In this document: piece by piece, positions 20,705 to 29,704 of the stretch
Layout of the letters: the number at the start of each line of letters is the position of its first letter
How positions within the stretch are numbered: position 1 is the first letter of the stretch
NCBI GenBank assembly: GCA_021737145.1
Contig: JAIPEN010000010.1
Span: 1 to 64,000 of the forward strand
DNA from: Desulfarculaceae bacterium
Lineage (GTDB): Bacteria > Desulfobacterota > Desulfarculia > Desulfarculales > Desulfarculaceae
Direction of reading: 5' to 3'
Length of the DNA stretch: 64,000 nt
Notes under the pieces: model-generated
Seen by the model: only the letters and a program-made list of their open reading frames with translations
What the model was told of the DNA's origin: nothing
The model's database searches: none
Made by a program: the position numbers and the translations under genes

Positions 20705-20749
20705 TCGCTATTCCTCCCAGGAATTGAGGCTATTTTCACAACATTGGAC

Positions 20750-20778
20750 ACCATAGCCGTAGGCCATGGTTCTGTCAA
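20750..20778 (-). promoter_or_regulatory. Promoter for dsrD
   Basis: On the minus strand TTGACA (20773-20778), a 17-base spacer and TATGGT (20750-20755) lie between the dsrN stop and the dsrD start. It would let dsrD be transcribed more strongly than dsrN. Confidence 0.6.
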
Positions 20779-20782
20779 GGAT

Positions 20783-22189
20783 TTACTGGTTTCGGGCCGT
20801 GTCCACCAGGCCCGGAGCCCACCCCGGCGAACCCAGGGCGTGCACATGGTGGTAGGTCCCCAGAACCCGGCGGTAAACCAGGCCGCCCCGGTCTCCGGTG
20901 ACCCCCTTGCCTCTGATCACCCGGTAGGCGAAGCACAGCTCCGCATCGGGCAGGGGCCGGGGCTCCGAGTAGTGGAACTCATGGGCCTTGAACTGGTAAC
21001 CCACCGGCCAGAATGGATTTTCTCCATCCACCTCGCACTGGGTGTAGCCATGGCCCTGGGGGCGGCGCTTCATGGCGAAATCCAGGGGCAGCACCCCGGC
21101 CATGGCGTGGGGCTCGTTGTCCACGATGAGGTTGCGCCCCAGATACATCAGCCCGCCGCACTCGGCGTAGATGGGCAGGCCCTCCCGCGCCGCCTGGCGC
21201 AGGGAGTCCCGGAAGGACTGGTTGGCCGCCAGGGAGCGGGCGTGGGTCTCGGGAAAGCCGCCGCCCAGATACAGGGCGTCCGCCTGGGGCAGCTTGCGGT
21301 CGCTCAGGGCCGAGCAAAACACCAGCTCGGCCCCGAAGTTGGTAAGCGCCTCCAGGTTTTCGGCGTAATAAAAGCCGAACGCCGCGTCCCGCACCACCGC
21401 GATGCGCACGGGCGGCCCCTGGGGCGGCTCGGGGGGCAGGAGCCCCTCGGGTGGGCCCTCGCCGCTCCAGGCCGGAGCCTGATTCATCAGGGACCACACC
21501 GCGTCCAGATCCACGTGGCCGGCCACGCTGCGGGCCGCCTGGTGCAGGGCCTCGGCCACCCGGGCGTGCTCCTGGGGGGGCACCAGGCCCATGTGGCGCT
21601 CGGGCAGGTCCAGCTTGAGCCGCGGCACCGCGCCCAGCACCGGCAGGCCGGTGGCCTGCTCCACCGCCGCGCGCACCACCCCCTCCTGGCGGGGGTTGCC
21701 CACCGGGTTGAGGATGAAGCCGGCCAGGTTCAGCTCCGGGTCGAAACGCTGGCAGCCCAGGGCCACCGCGGCCACCGTGCGGCTGGCCATGGAACAGTCC
21801 AGGGCCAAAACCACCGGGGCGCTGAGCATCTTGGCCAGCTCGGCGCTGGAATAGGAGCCGGCCGCGTCCATGCCGTCGAACAGGCCCCGGTTGCCCTCGA
21901 TCACCGCCGCGGCATAGCCCGCCGCGTGCCAGGCAAAGGAGCGGCGCACCTGGTCCCGGCCCATGAGGTAGGGGTCCAGGTTGCGGCAGGGGGCGCCGGC
22001 CGCCTCGCTGAGCCAGAAGGGGTCGATGTAGTCCGGGCCCTTTTTGAAGGGCGCCACGGCCAGTCCCCGGTCGGCCAGGGCCTGGATAAGGCCCAGGGTG
22101 AGGGTGGTCTTGCCGCTGCCGCCCCTCAGGGCGGCCACCACCACACGGGGCGGGGCTGAGTTTTGGCGGGCTGGTGCCATCAGACGCAT
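20783..22189 (-). CDS. dsrN: Siroheme amidase DsrN (CbiA-like glutamine-dependent synthase)
   Basis: DsrN is homologous to cobyrinic acid a,c-diamide synthase and amidates siroheme, making the sirohydrochlorin form used by dissimilatory sulfite reductase. The N-terminal ATP-binding domain carries GGSGKTTLTLG near residues 22-32. The C-terminal glutamine amidotransferase-like domain has the nucleophile in YAECGGLMYLG near residue 335 and a His in FKAHEFHYS. At 468 residues it is complete. The family split between CbiA and DsrN cannot be made from sequence alone, but the adjacent dsrD decides for DsrN. The start at 22189 could also be the ATG three codons later. Confidence 0.87.
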   Translation of the reverse strand: MRLMAPARQNSAPPRVVVAALRGGSGKTTLTLGLIQALADRGLAVAPFKKGPDYIDPFWLSEAAGAPCRNLDPYLMGRDQVRRSFAWHAAGYAAAVIEGNRGLFDGMDAAGSYSSAELAKMLSAPVVLALDCSMASRTVAAVALGCQRFDPELNLAGFILNPVGNPRQEGVVRAAVEQATGLPVLGAVPRLKLDLPERHMGLVPPQEHARVAEALHQAARSVAGHVDLDAVWSLMNQAPAWSGEGPPEGLLPPEPPQGPPVRIAVVRDAAFGFYYAENLEALTNFGAELVFCSALSDRKLPQADALYLGGGFPETHARSLAANQSFRDSLRQAAREGLPIYAECGGLMYLGRNLIVDNEPHAMAGVLPLDFAMKRRPQGHGYTQCEVDGENPFWPVGYQFKAHEFHYSEPRPLPDAELCFAYRVIRGKGVTGDRGGLVYRRVLGTYHHVHALGSPGWAPGLVDTARNQ

Positions 22190-22322
22190 GCTTCCGGAAA
22201 AAAATCGGTTGTCCGATATTTAACCGCATTCGGCCCTGAAAGCAAGAGGGCCGCTCCCCCGGCCCTTCTGGGCCGAGGAAGCGGCGTGGGAGGGAGGGAG
22301 GTTGGAGGAAAAGGTCTTGGGT

Positions 22323-22991
22323 CTAACCGCTGGCTGGCGGATTGTTGTCGGATGTGAACTGGCGGGCCACCCAGCCCCTCTGGCCGCCGGGGGCGCGCAC
22401 GTAGAGCCAACCGTTGGAGCGGCCCTGGAGATCCAGCACCGTGGTCTGGCTGAGCACCGCCACCACCGGGTAGTTCATGCCCGGCCCGGAGCGCAGATTC
22501 AGGGCCTCGGCCAGCACCACCACCGTGCCCGAGGCCGGAGCCGAGGGCGCGGCCGGCGCGGTCCCGGTCACCACCGGGGCGGAGACCACCACGTAGCCGC
22601 CCGGAGCGGGGCGGTAATACACGCCCCCGTAAAAATAGTAGGGCAGGCCGCCCACCAGGATCACCCGGAAGCCCATGGGCAGGCCGCCCACGAAAAGACC
22701 CACCGGCGGGAAGGCCAGCACGAAGCCGCCCCGGTAGGGCCGGTAGTAACGGCCCCCGTGGCCGTACCAACGCTTGCCCCGGTGGTCGTAGCGGTGGTAG
22801 CCCTGGGGCATGCGGTCATAGTGGCGGGGGCCGTTGTAGCTGCTCCGGCCGCCACTCCCATGTCCACCGCCGCCGCCATGGCCGCCGCCCCTGCCGGACT
22901 GGGCGCTGGCGGGCAGCGCGGCCAGGGGCAGGCACAGGGCGGCCAAAAGCAGGACCAAGGCCGCTCGGGATGTCTTGCTGGGAGAGTTCAT
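22323..22991 (-). CDS. Exported Gly/Tyr-rich protein with C-terminal SH3b domain
   Basis: The 222-residue protein has a signal peptide ending in LPASA-QSG (about residue 30). A Gly/His-rich stretch follows, then a Tyr-rich region with repeated GGRYYRPYRGG-like segments and a hydrophobic GLFVGGLPMGFRVILVGGLPYYF patch typical of DUF6515-like envelope proteins. The last 70 residues form a bacterial SH3 domain (LNLRSGPGMNYPVVAVL, then NGWLYVR and RGWVARQF), which often binds cell-wall material. The ATG at 22991 is chosen because AGGAGA lies 6 bases before it; the frame is open further upstream. Confidence 0.78.
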   Translation of the reverse strand: MNSPSKTSRAALVLLLAALCLPLAALPASAQSGRGGGHGGGGGHGSGGRSSYNGPRHYDRMPQGYHRYDHRGKRWYGHGGRYYRPYRGGFVLAFPPVGLFVGGLPMGFRVILVGGLPYYFYGGVYYRPAPGGYVVVSAPVVTGTAPAAPSAPASGTVVVLAEALNLRSGPGMNYPVVAVLSQTTVLDLQGRSNGWLYVRAPGGQRGWVARQFTSDNNPPASG

Positions 22992-23199
22992 GGCTCGTCT
23001 CCTAGGCCGGCGCGGGTTGCGGGGCAATGCCGGCTGGCCTAGGTATAGAGCAATGATCGTGCCGGGCGGGAGCCTGGCTGTTTATTTGAAGTGATTACGG
23101 TGTGTTGCAGATGCGGGCGCTGGCAAGGCCACGCCGGGGCGGGTCATATTTATGCGGCCATGGGAGCGGCCGGGTAAAAACTAACCGCCCGGGGCGGAT

Positions 23200-23697
23200 C
23201 TAGAAGGCGATCTTGTAGGCGCGGCGGCACCAGCCGTTCTGGTGCTTGAGGCAGCCCTCGAACCGGGGCTCCGCCTCCCAGCTCAGGTCCAGGGCGTCCA
23301 GCCAGCCCTCCACCCTGCGGTAGATGCCGCACTGGTACTGGTCCAGCATTCCCAGGCGCTTGATGCCGTGATAGGCGAAGCATTCGCCCATCTCCATGCT
23401 CAGCACCCCGTCATCGCTCAGTTGGTAGCTGAAATCCATGAAGTCGGCCTTGGCCAGGTTGAAGACCCCCTCCACGAAGCGGCGCAGCTCCTCCGGGGTG
23501 TCCACCTTGTCCAGGCCCAGGGCCCGCACGTAGCGCCCCGCCTCGATGCGCGACATGGAGTCGATGGCCGCCAGGTTGAGCTTGTTGGCCGTGGCCATGC
23601 CGCACTCCCGCAGGCTGTGCAAAAACCACATGGCGTCGTGGGTCATCCAGTTTTTGTTGAGCAGTTCCCGGACCTGGGCAAGATTCAGCTCGGGCAT
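23200..23697 (-). CDS. Conserved DUF6125-like protein with C-terminal cysteines
   Basis: The 165-residue product starts MPELNLAQVRELLNKNWMTH and continues DAMWFLHSL, a pattern I associate with a family of unknown function (DUF6125) in anaerobes. The middle is helical (IDSMSRIEAGRYVRALGL). The C-terminal half carries spaced cysteines in GECFAYHGIKRLG, YQCGIYRRVEGW, EGCLKHQ and GWCRRAY, which could bind a metal or iron-sulfur cluster. I start it at the ATG at 23697 because the 32 upstream residues look non-coding. Function unknown. Confidence 0.75.
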   Translation of the reverse strand: MPELNLAQVRELLNKNWMTHDAMWFLHSLRECGMATANKLNLAAIDSMSRIEAGRYVRALGLDKVDTPEELRRFVEGVFNLAKADFMDFSYQLSDDGVLSMEMGECFAYHGIKRLGMLDQYQCGIYRRVEGWLDALDLSWEAEPRFEGCLKHQNGWCRRAYKIAF

Positions 23698-23867
23698 GGC
23701 CCTTTCTCCCCGGCAAGGCCGTGCGGGCGGAGATTGGGGTATCTTAGAAGATGAAATCGGTTCATACAAGGCGCCTGCCCCTCCCGCCACCATAGCGTCA
23801 CTTTGCTCCCCTGGCCGGGGCTGTCATAATAGGTTCCCTCGGCCCCACCCCACACCCGGAGGCCCTC

Positions 23868-25370
23868 GTGCCCAGCGACCAGCCCGCGCCCCCCAGCCCA
23901 GCCGCGCCCTCCCGGGCCAAGACGGTGCAGGAGTACATTGACGAGACCCCTTGCTGGCCCGACGGCACCCAGGCCCCGGCCTCGCCCATGACCCGGATGC
24001 AGTGGCGAATCTGGTGGCTGGCCACGGCGGGCAAGTTCTTCGAGGGGCTGGTGGTGTTTATGACCGGGGTGGCCCTGCCCCTGATGGTGCGGGAGTTCGG
24101 CCTGAGCGCGGCCGAGAAGGGCCTGGTGGGCTCGGCTCCGCTGCTGGGCATCCTGGTGGGGGCCACCGCCCTGGGCGGCCTGGCCGATCGCCTGGGCCGC
24201 AAGGCCATGTTCATCGCCGAGATGTTTCTGTTCACCCTGTGCCTGGCCTTTCTGGTGTTCAGCCCCGGCTTCCCCTGGGTGCTGACCTTTTTGTTCGGCA
24301 TGGGCCTGGCCCTGGGCTGCGACTACCCCACCGCCCACGTGATGATCTCCGAGAGCATCCCCACCAACGACCGGGGACGCCTGGTGCTGGGGGCCTTCGG
24401 CTTCCAGGCGGTTGGCGCCCTGGTGGGCACCCTGGTGGGCTATCTGATCCTGTACAAAAACCCCTCCCTGGGGGCATGGCGCTGGATGTACGGCAGCGCG
24501 GTGATCCCGGCCCTGGCCGTGTCCCTGGGCCGCTTCTTCGTTACCCAAAGCCCCCAGTGGCTGGTGTGCCAGGGCCGTTTGCCCGAGGCGATGCGGGCCA
24601 CCCGCCGCCTGCTCCACCGCGAGCCGCCCTATCCCAAGGAGATAAACCTGGCCCCGGTCCAGGGCGGCAAGAGCAACGGCCTGGGCTATGGCGAGCTGTT
24701 CGCCAACAAGACCCGCAGGGCCACCCTGCTGGCCTCACTGCCCTGGTTTTTGCAGGACCTGAGCACCTACGGCATCGGCATCTTCACCCCCACCATCCTG
24801 GCCACGGCCATCGGGGCCTCTCCCCTGCACGAGCGCAACGTGGCCGACATCGTCCACAACGACATCCTGGCCGCCAAGGGAGCGGCGCTCATCGACGTGC
24901 TTCTTATCGTGGGCATCTTGGGGGCGGTGCTGCTGGCCGACCGCCTGGGGCGCATCCGCCTACAGGTGATGGGCTTTATCGGCTGCGGCCTGGGCCTGTT
25001 TTTGGCCGCCCACGCCACCAGCGGGGCGGGCCCGGCCCACATGGGCTTTCTCTTCGCCGGGTTCATGCTCTTCAGCCTCATGACCAACCTGGGGCCCAAC
25101 TCCATGACCTACCTCATCGCCGGCGAGGTGTTCCCCACCCGAATGCGGGCCAAAGGCGCGGGCCTGGCCGCCTCCTTTGCCAAGATCGGGGCGGTGCTCA
25201 CCGCCTTCTGGTTCCCCATCGTGCTGGGCGATTTGGGCGCGCCGGTACTGCTGACCGTGCTGGGGGCCACCAGCCTGGCCGGGGCGGGGCTCACCTGGTT
25301 TTTGCGCATAGAGACCGCGGGCATGAACCTGGAGACCATGCAGGAGCAAAAGGAGCAATCACCCTCTTGA
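23868..25370 (+). CDS. MFS transporter (sugar/organic-acid:cation symporter type)
   Basis: This 500-residue inner-membrane carrier has about 12 hydrophobic segments. The MFS motif after the second segment is GGLADRLGRKAMF, with a second copy-like LADRLGRIRL in the other half. GMGLALGCDYPTAHVMISESIP and TYLIAGEVFPTRMRAKGAG resemble the sugar-porter and aromatic-acid:H+ symporter groups. The start is a GTG, 5 bases after GGAGG. The first 50 residues are soluble and rich in Pro. The substrate cannot be read from the sequence and no catabolic gene is adjacent. Confidence 0.88.
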   Translation: MPSDQPAPPSPAAPSRAKTVQEYIDETPCWPDGTQAPASPMTRMQWRIWWLATAGKFFEGLVVFMTGVALPLMVREFGLSAAEKGLVGSAPLLGILVGATALGGLADRLGRKAMFIAEMFLFTLCLAFLVFSPGFPWVLTFLFGMGLALGCDYPTAHVMISESIPTNDRGRLVLGAFGFQAVGALVGTLVGYLILYKNPSLGAWRWMYGSAVIPALAVSLGRFFVTQSPQWLVCQGRLPEAMRATRRLLHREPPYPKEINLAPVQGGKSNGLGYGELFANKTRRATLLASLPWFLQDLSTYGIGIFTPTILATAIGASPLHERNVADIVHNDILAAKGAALIDVLLIVGILGAVLLADRLGRIRLQVMGFIGCGLGLFLAAHATSGAGPAHMGFLFAGFMLFSLMTNLGPNSMTYLIAGEVFPTRMRAKGAGLAASFAKIGAVLTAFWFPIVLGDLGAPVLLTVLGATSLAGAGLTWFLRIETAGMNLETMQEQKEQSPS

Positions 25371-25469
25371 TTGCAAGATTTGCCCTTGCCTAGCGTCGCC
25401 TCCATTTTTTAAAGTAAACTCGCCGTCCCCGGAGCGCGGGCTCCTCTCGCGCCGACATGGCGGCAGGGG

Positions 25470-26476
25470 GTGAACGCTTTGCTGCCCAAGGTCTTCGTCT
25501 GGCTCCTGTCCGCCGGGCTCTGTCTGGCTCCCCTGGCCGCCTCGGCCTACAACATAACCCCGGAACAGATCCGCGAGATGCGCGACCAGGCCCGCCGCAA
25601 TTTGCAGGCATCCTCCAGCTTTGCCGACACCATCGCCGGGGTGATCAACGTCACCATGTCCCCGGACCTGTCCTCGGCCTGGTACACCGTGCAATCGCCC
25701 GGCGAGCCTGACGTGGATTTTTCCACCACCAAGCTGCCCTTCTACTACTTCTTTGAAAAAAAGGCCGCTCCTGGTCGCCCTATCTGGGGGTGGTGCTGGG
25801 CTACCTGGACGCCAAGGAATCAGTGGACACCGTTTCGCCCACCTTTGGGGAGCAGATGCGCTGGAACGCCGATTGGAAGGGCTATTCCGGCATGCTCGAA
25901 GGCGGGATGAGCTTTGACCTGGGCCACGGCTTCCACCTCACCCCCGGGCTCACCGCCGGGCTGGCCCGGCTGCGCAACAGCGCCACTTTCCTCAACGACT
26001 TCAGCAAGGAGGTGGTGGGCCCGGTGCTGGACGGCCTGACCACCAACTTTTCGGTAACCGCGCTCACCCTCTCGGGCATCCTGGCCGCCGGCTATGCGAC
26101 CAAGCTGGGCTCCATGGACCTGGAGGTGCTGGGCAAGTACACCCACTCCTACATAGAGAGCATCGAGACCGACAACGACGCCCAGGAGTTCAACAGCGAC
26201 ATCGACTCCGTGTCCGGGCGGCTGACCGTGGGCGGGCCCCTGGGTGTCAGCCTGGGCTCCTACCCCATGATCTGGCAGGCCTTTTTGGGGGGCATGCACT
26301 TCATCGGCCAGGACCAGGAGGCCCTGGGCTGGACCTATTACGGCGAGCTGGGGGCCAGCATCGGCCTGGACATAAGGCAACTGGGCTGGCCGCTCAGCGC
26401 CCTGCGCCTGGGCGCCTCCATCATCCAGGGCGACAACATCTCCGGCTGGTCCATCGTGGTGGGCTACAAGTTCTAG
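25470..26476 (+). pseudogene. Outer-membrane-type protein, frame broken at an A7 run
   Basis: A GTG start is followed by a signal peptide ending in LAASA-YN. The frame is lost at the seven A at 25756-25762. Reading one extra A there joins FFEKK to GRSWSPYLGVVLGYLDAK and gives a single 335-residue protein. The second half has alternating segments and ends in GYKF, as in beta-barrels, so an outer-membrane location is likely. The site reads GA-A-AAA-AAG, which is the dnaX-type -1 slippery heptamer in the correct frame. Two other genes here also lack one base, so an assembly error is the simplest explanation; slippage or phase variation are alternatives. Confidence 0.75.
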
Positions 26477-26480
26477 GGCC

Positions 26481-26858
26481 TTAGCCCTCTTCCCCGGCCC
26501 CGATCAGGGGCAGCACCTTGTCGATCTTGAAAAACACCGCGAAGCGCGGGGTGTCCTCCCGGCCGTGGGGCTTGCGCCTTAGATGGGAGATCAGCTCCGG
26601 GTCGGTCTCCTCCTTGAGCTTGGTGAGAAACAGGCGCTTGCCCTTGCGCATGGAGCCCTCCTCGGAGAAGAGATAGGCCGCGTGGGGGTTGGTCTGCAAA
26701 TTGTGGTGGGTCAGGCGGTCGGGCATGATGAAGGCCACGGTGTCCGGGCCCATGAAGTGGGGCCGCGAGTACACCGCCGCGTCCACCTTGCCCTGGCCGT
26801 CAGCCGTGGCCAATACGCCCATGCCCTTGGCCTCCGCGAAATACTGCTCCAGCTCCAT
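26481..26858 (-). CDS. Pyridoxamine 5'-phosphate oxidase-like flavin protein
   Basis: This 125-residue split-barrel protein has the family pattern GVLATADGQGKVDAAVYSRPHF at its start, VAFIMPDRLTHHNLQTNP in the middle and AAYLFSE. Such small proteins bind FMN or F420 and act as oxidoreductases or flavin-binding sensors; the substrate is not predictable. It is convergent with the barrel protein and lies downstream of the dsrB terminator. A good Fur-box match sits just before it (26875-26893), suggesting iron control. A second family member is at 61498. Confidence 0.85.
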   Translation of the reverse strand: MELEQYFAEAKGMGVLATADGQGKVDAAVYSRPHFMGPDTVAFIMPDRLTHHNLQTNPHAAYLFSEEGSMRKGKRLFLTKLKEETDPELISHLRRKPHGREDTPRFAVFFKIDKVLPLIGAGEEG

Positions 26859-26874
26859 GCCCTTGCCTCCGTCT

Positions 26875-26893
26875 GAAAATGATTATCGTTTGA
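26875..26893 (-). promoter_or_regulatory. Fur-box-like operator before the flavin protein gene
   Basis: The 19 bases GAAAATGATTATCGTTTGA match the classical Fur consensus (GATAATGATAATCATTATC) at 13 positions. It lies 17-35 bases upstream of the ATG at 26858, where a bound repressor would block transcription. Confidence 0.45.
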
Positions 26894-26919
26894 AAACAGG
26901 ATAGCACGGTGCGGCCCGC

Positions 26920-26952
26920 AAAAAACCGCCCGGGGAATAATCCCCGGGCGGT
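26920..26952 (-). terminator. Strong intrinsic terminator of dsrAB
   Basis: On the minus strand ACCGCCCGGGGA, loop ttat and TCCCCGGGCGGT form a perfect 12-bp stem followed by six T. It lies about 40 bases past the dsrB stop. Confidence 0.93.
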
Positions 26953-26989
26953 TGTGCTTTGCAGCGTTGGCGCTATTGCGCCGAGCGGT

Positions 26990-28075
26990 CTACCACTTGA
27001 ACTGGGTCGAGGTCCGCCAGGTGGTGGCGGCGAAGCGGTAGTCGTCGATGTGGTGGTGGCTGAACTCGATACCGGTCTTCTCGAAGAACTTCTCCCACCC
27101 GATCCGCTGGGCCCACTCGCCCACGCGCTCGTACTTCATGGCGTCGCCCGCGTAGACCTCGACGATCTTCTTGATGGTGTCCACCGTGGTGGGCCAGCGA
27201 GGAGGCTCGTTGGGGATGTAGGGCACGGCCAGCTTACTAAACATGGGCATGCTCTTGGAGTTGGAGACCTTGCCGCCAACCCACAGGGCGATGCCGTCAC
27301 CCTCGGCGTCGGCCAAAGGCATGGCCGGGCACATGGTGTAGCAGTTGCCGCAGAACATGCAGCGGTCCGCGTTCACCGCCACGCTCTTGAAGTCGTCCAC
27401 CTTGGCCGGCTTAATGGCGGCGGTGGGGCAAGCAGCGATGGTGGTGGGGATTTCGCACATCTTGTCCAGGTGGCTGTGCTCGATCACCGGAGGCTTGCGG
27501 TGCACGCCCAGGATGGAAATATCCGAGCAGTGCACGGCGCCGCACATGTTCAGGCAGCAGGCCAGGGAGATGCGCACCTGCGCGGGCAGCTTGTGCGAGT
27601 TGAAGTAATCGAACAGCTCGTCCATCACCGCCTTGACCACGCCCGAGGCATCGATCGCCGGGGTGTGGCAGTGCACCCAACCCTGGGTGTGCACGATGTT
27701 GGTGACCGAAGCGCCGGTGCCGCCCAGGGGCAGCTGGCCGTTGTCGGCCAGGGCCTTCTTCAGGGGCTCCAGCTTGGACTCGTCGTCGATGATGAACTCA
27801 ACGTTGTTGCGCGTGGTGAACCGGAAGAAGCCGCCGCCAAACTGGTCGGCGATCTTGCAGATGTTCTCCAGGTGCATGGTGGTCATCAGGCGGGTGGCGG
27901 CGCAGCGCAGAGACCACACCTTGTCGCCGGTCTCGGACACGTGCACCAGCACGCCGGGCTCCAGAATCTCGTGATAGAGCCACTTGCCGTAGTTCTTTTT
28001 GATGACCTCGGGCCACATCTCGTCGTACTTGGGGGGCCCAATGTCGGTCAATTTGTTGGCTACTATTTCGGCCAT
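26990..28075 (-). CDS. dsrB: Dissimilatory sulfite reductase beta subunit
   Basis: DsrB carries the catalytic siroheme of the DsrAB complex, which reduces sulfite in the cytoplasm with DsrC as acceptor of the sulfur. The siroheme-[4Fe-4S] cysteines are C136 (VHCHT), C173, C174 and C178 (LACCLNMC), with exactly the spacing of Desulfovibrio vulgaris DsrB. The inserted ferredoxin domain has C239-MF-C242-GN-C245-YTM-C249-P. At 361 residues it is slightly shorter than the Desulfovibrio protein but complete. It starts 23 bases after dsrA behind an AAGGAGG site and ends at a strong terminator, so no dsrD is in this operon. Confidence 0.98.
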   Translation of the reverse strand: MAEIVANKLTDIGPPKYDEMWPEVIKKNYGKWLYHEILEPGVLVHVSETGDKVWSLRCAATRLMTTMHLENICKIADQFGGGFFRFTTRNNVEFIIDDESKLEPLKKALADNGQLPLGGTGASVTNIVHTQGWVHCHTPAIDASGVVKAVMDELFDYFNSHKLPAQVRISLACCLNMCGAVHCSDISILGVHRKPPVIEHSHLDKMCEIPTTIAACPTAAIKPAKVDDFKSVAVNADRCMFCGNCYTMCPAMPLADAEGDGIALWVGGKVSNSKSMPMFSKLAVPYIPNEPPRWPTTVDTIKKIVEVYAGDAMKYERVGEWAQRIGWEKFFEKTGIEFSHHHIDDYRFAATTWRTSTQFKW

Positions 28076-28098
28076 GATATAAACCTCCTTTGAGCCGC

Positions 28099-29370
28099 CT
28101 AGCGAGCGTGCTTCTTGCGGTAGTCAGAGATGTCGCGCTCGAAGCCACCCGGAACTTCATCTTCCTTGTAGAAGATGTAGGGGTTGGAGCGGGGCTCCTT
28201 GACCATCTGCGGGATGGGATCAAGGTCACAGGCCTCGATGAAGGCCGACAGACCCAGGCGCTGGATGCACTCACCGATGCGCTCGCGGTTCTTGCCGTTC
28301 TCATCCCACCAGTCCCACATCTTCTCGACGAACTCCTTGAACTCGTCGTAGGGCTCTTCCATCTTGATGAAGGGGATGATCAGCGAACCCATCTGGGCGC
28401 CGTCGAGGATCGGGGCCTTGGCGCCGATGAGGATGCTGGCGCCCTTGTCCAGGCCCGGGCGCAGCGCCTGCGGCATCACGTTGATGCAGTGCATGCAGCG
28501 GGTGCACTCGGCGTTGTTGATGGTCAGCTTGCCGTCCTCGTAGAACATGCAGCCGGTGGGGCACAGGTCGATGACGTCGGCCTTGATGTCCACCTTGTCG
28601 TCGAGGCCGTGACCGCCGCCGTTGGCAGCGATGTCGCCGGCCACGTAAGCGGCGACCTTCTCCTGGTCGATGCGGATGTCATCGCGCCAGGTGCCGATGA
28701 TGGCACAGTCGGAGCGGGCCAGGGAGGCCACGCAGCAGTTGGGGCAGCCGTCCACCTTGAACTTGAACTTGTAGGGCCAGGCCGGACGGTGCATCTCGTC
28801 CTGGAACTCCATGGTCAAGTTGTAGCAGATGTCCTGGGTGTCGATGCAGGCGTACTCGCAGCGGGCCTTGCCCACGCAGCAAGAGGGGGTACGCAGAGCC
28901 GAACCGGATCCGCCCAAGTCCCAACCCTTTTGGGTCAGCTCGGCGAAGATGGGCTCCAGCTCCTCGGTGAAGGCGCCCAGAAGCACCATGTCGCCGGTGG
29001 AGCCGTGCATGTTGAGCATGCCGGAGCCGCGGCGGTCCCAGATCTCCGTGACCTCGCGCAGGCGCTCGGTCTTGTAGAACTTGGATGCGGGCTGGTTCAC
29101 GCGCAAGGTGTGGAAATGCTCCACGCCGGGGAAGAGTTCAGGTACGTCGGAGTAACGGCCGATAACGCCGCCGCCGTAACCCAGAACGCCCACGATGCCG
29201 CCGTGCTTCCAGTGGCCCTCCTTGTCTTTGTAGGAGAGCTCGAGCTGACCCAAAAGGTCGGCACAAGGTTCATTACCGGCTTCAGCCAATTTCTTGATGT
29301 CGGTAACGAAGCTTGGCCAAGGTCCCTTTTCCAGCTCGTCCAGCATCGGAGTGTCATGCAGTTTAGCCAT
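28099..29370 (-). CDS. dsrA: Dissimilatory sulfite reductase alpha subunit
   Basis: DsrA pairs with DsrB in the alpha2-beta2 enzyme. The four cluster cysteines are C165, C171, C209 and C213, with spacing identical to Desulfovibrio (177, 183, 221, 225). The ferredoxin-domain ligands C270, C289, C292 and C295 also keep the known spacing. Length is 423 residues. The ATG follows a GGAGG. Codon and base use look a little less GC-rich than in the neighbours, which may reflect high expression or, as known for Desulfarculus-type dsrAB, past lateral transfer. Confidence 0.98.
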   Translation of the reverse strand: MAKLHDTPMLDELEKGPWPSFVTDIKKLAEAGNEPCADLLGQLELSYKDKEGHWKHGGIVGVLGYGGGVIGRYSDVPELFPGVEHFHTLRVNQPASKFYKTERLREVTEIWDRRGSGMLNMHGSTGDMVLLGAFTEELEPIFAELTQKGWDLGGSGSALRTPSCCVGKARCEYACIDTQDICYNLTMEFQDEMHRPAWPYKFKFKVDGCPNCCVASLARSDCAIIGTWRDDIRIDQEKVAAYVAGDIAANGGGHGLDDKVDIKADVIDLCPTGCMFYEDGKLTINNAECTRCMHCINVMPQALRPGLDKGASILIGAKAPILDGAQMGSLIIPFIKMEEPYDEFKEFVEKMWDWWDENGKNRERIGECIQRLGLSAFIEACDLDPIPQMVKEPRSNPYIFYKEDEVPGGFERDISDYRKKHAR

Positions 29371-29593
29371 GAGAAAAAACCTCCGTGATCATTTGCTGAG
29401 AGTGGTCTTGCCTTGGTTAGGCGTCAAAGTCCGCCAAGACCCTGCACGGCCTTGGCACCAATATATATGAACGACCCGCCACCTAGAGAGCGTAAGCCCC
29501 CCTTGGGACGCGGGTTATTGCCGGCTAGCCTGTTGAGCTAACTTTTCGTTTTTCCAAGAGGGAACCGCAAGTCCCTATATTCACAATGGCGCG

Positions 29594-29622
29594 ATTATAG
29601 GAAGGCGGCTAGGCTATGTCAA
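29594..29622 (-). promoter_or_regulatory. Consensus sigma70 promoter and ~215-nt leader of dsrAB
   Basis: On the minus strand both boxes are perfect: -35 TTGACA (29617-29622), 17-base spacer, -10 TATAAT (29594-29599). Transcription would begin near 29586, leaving about 215 untranslated bases before dsrA. The leader contains inverted segments, such as GGGAC/GTTCCC near 29560 and CCAAG/CTTGG near 29430-29460, but I recognise no known riboswitch. Confidence 0.88.
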
Positions 29623-29704
29623 CCAAAAAACAGTCAACTTGCCCCAGCCGGGCCCCTTGGCTACAATTTGCCACACCACTGTATTCCAAACCGAGGCAAT
29701 TGTC

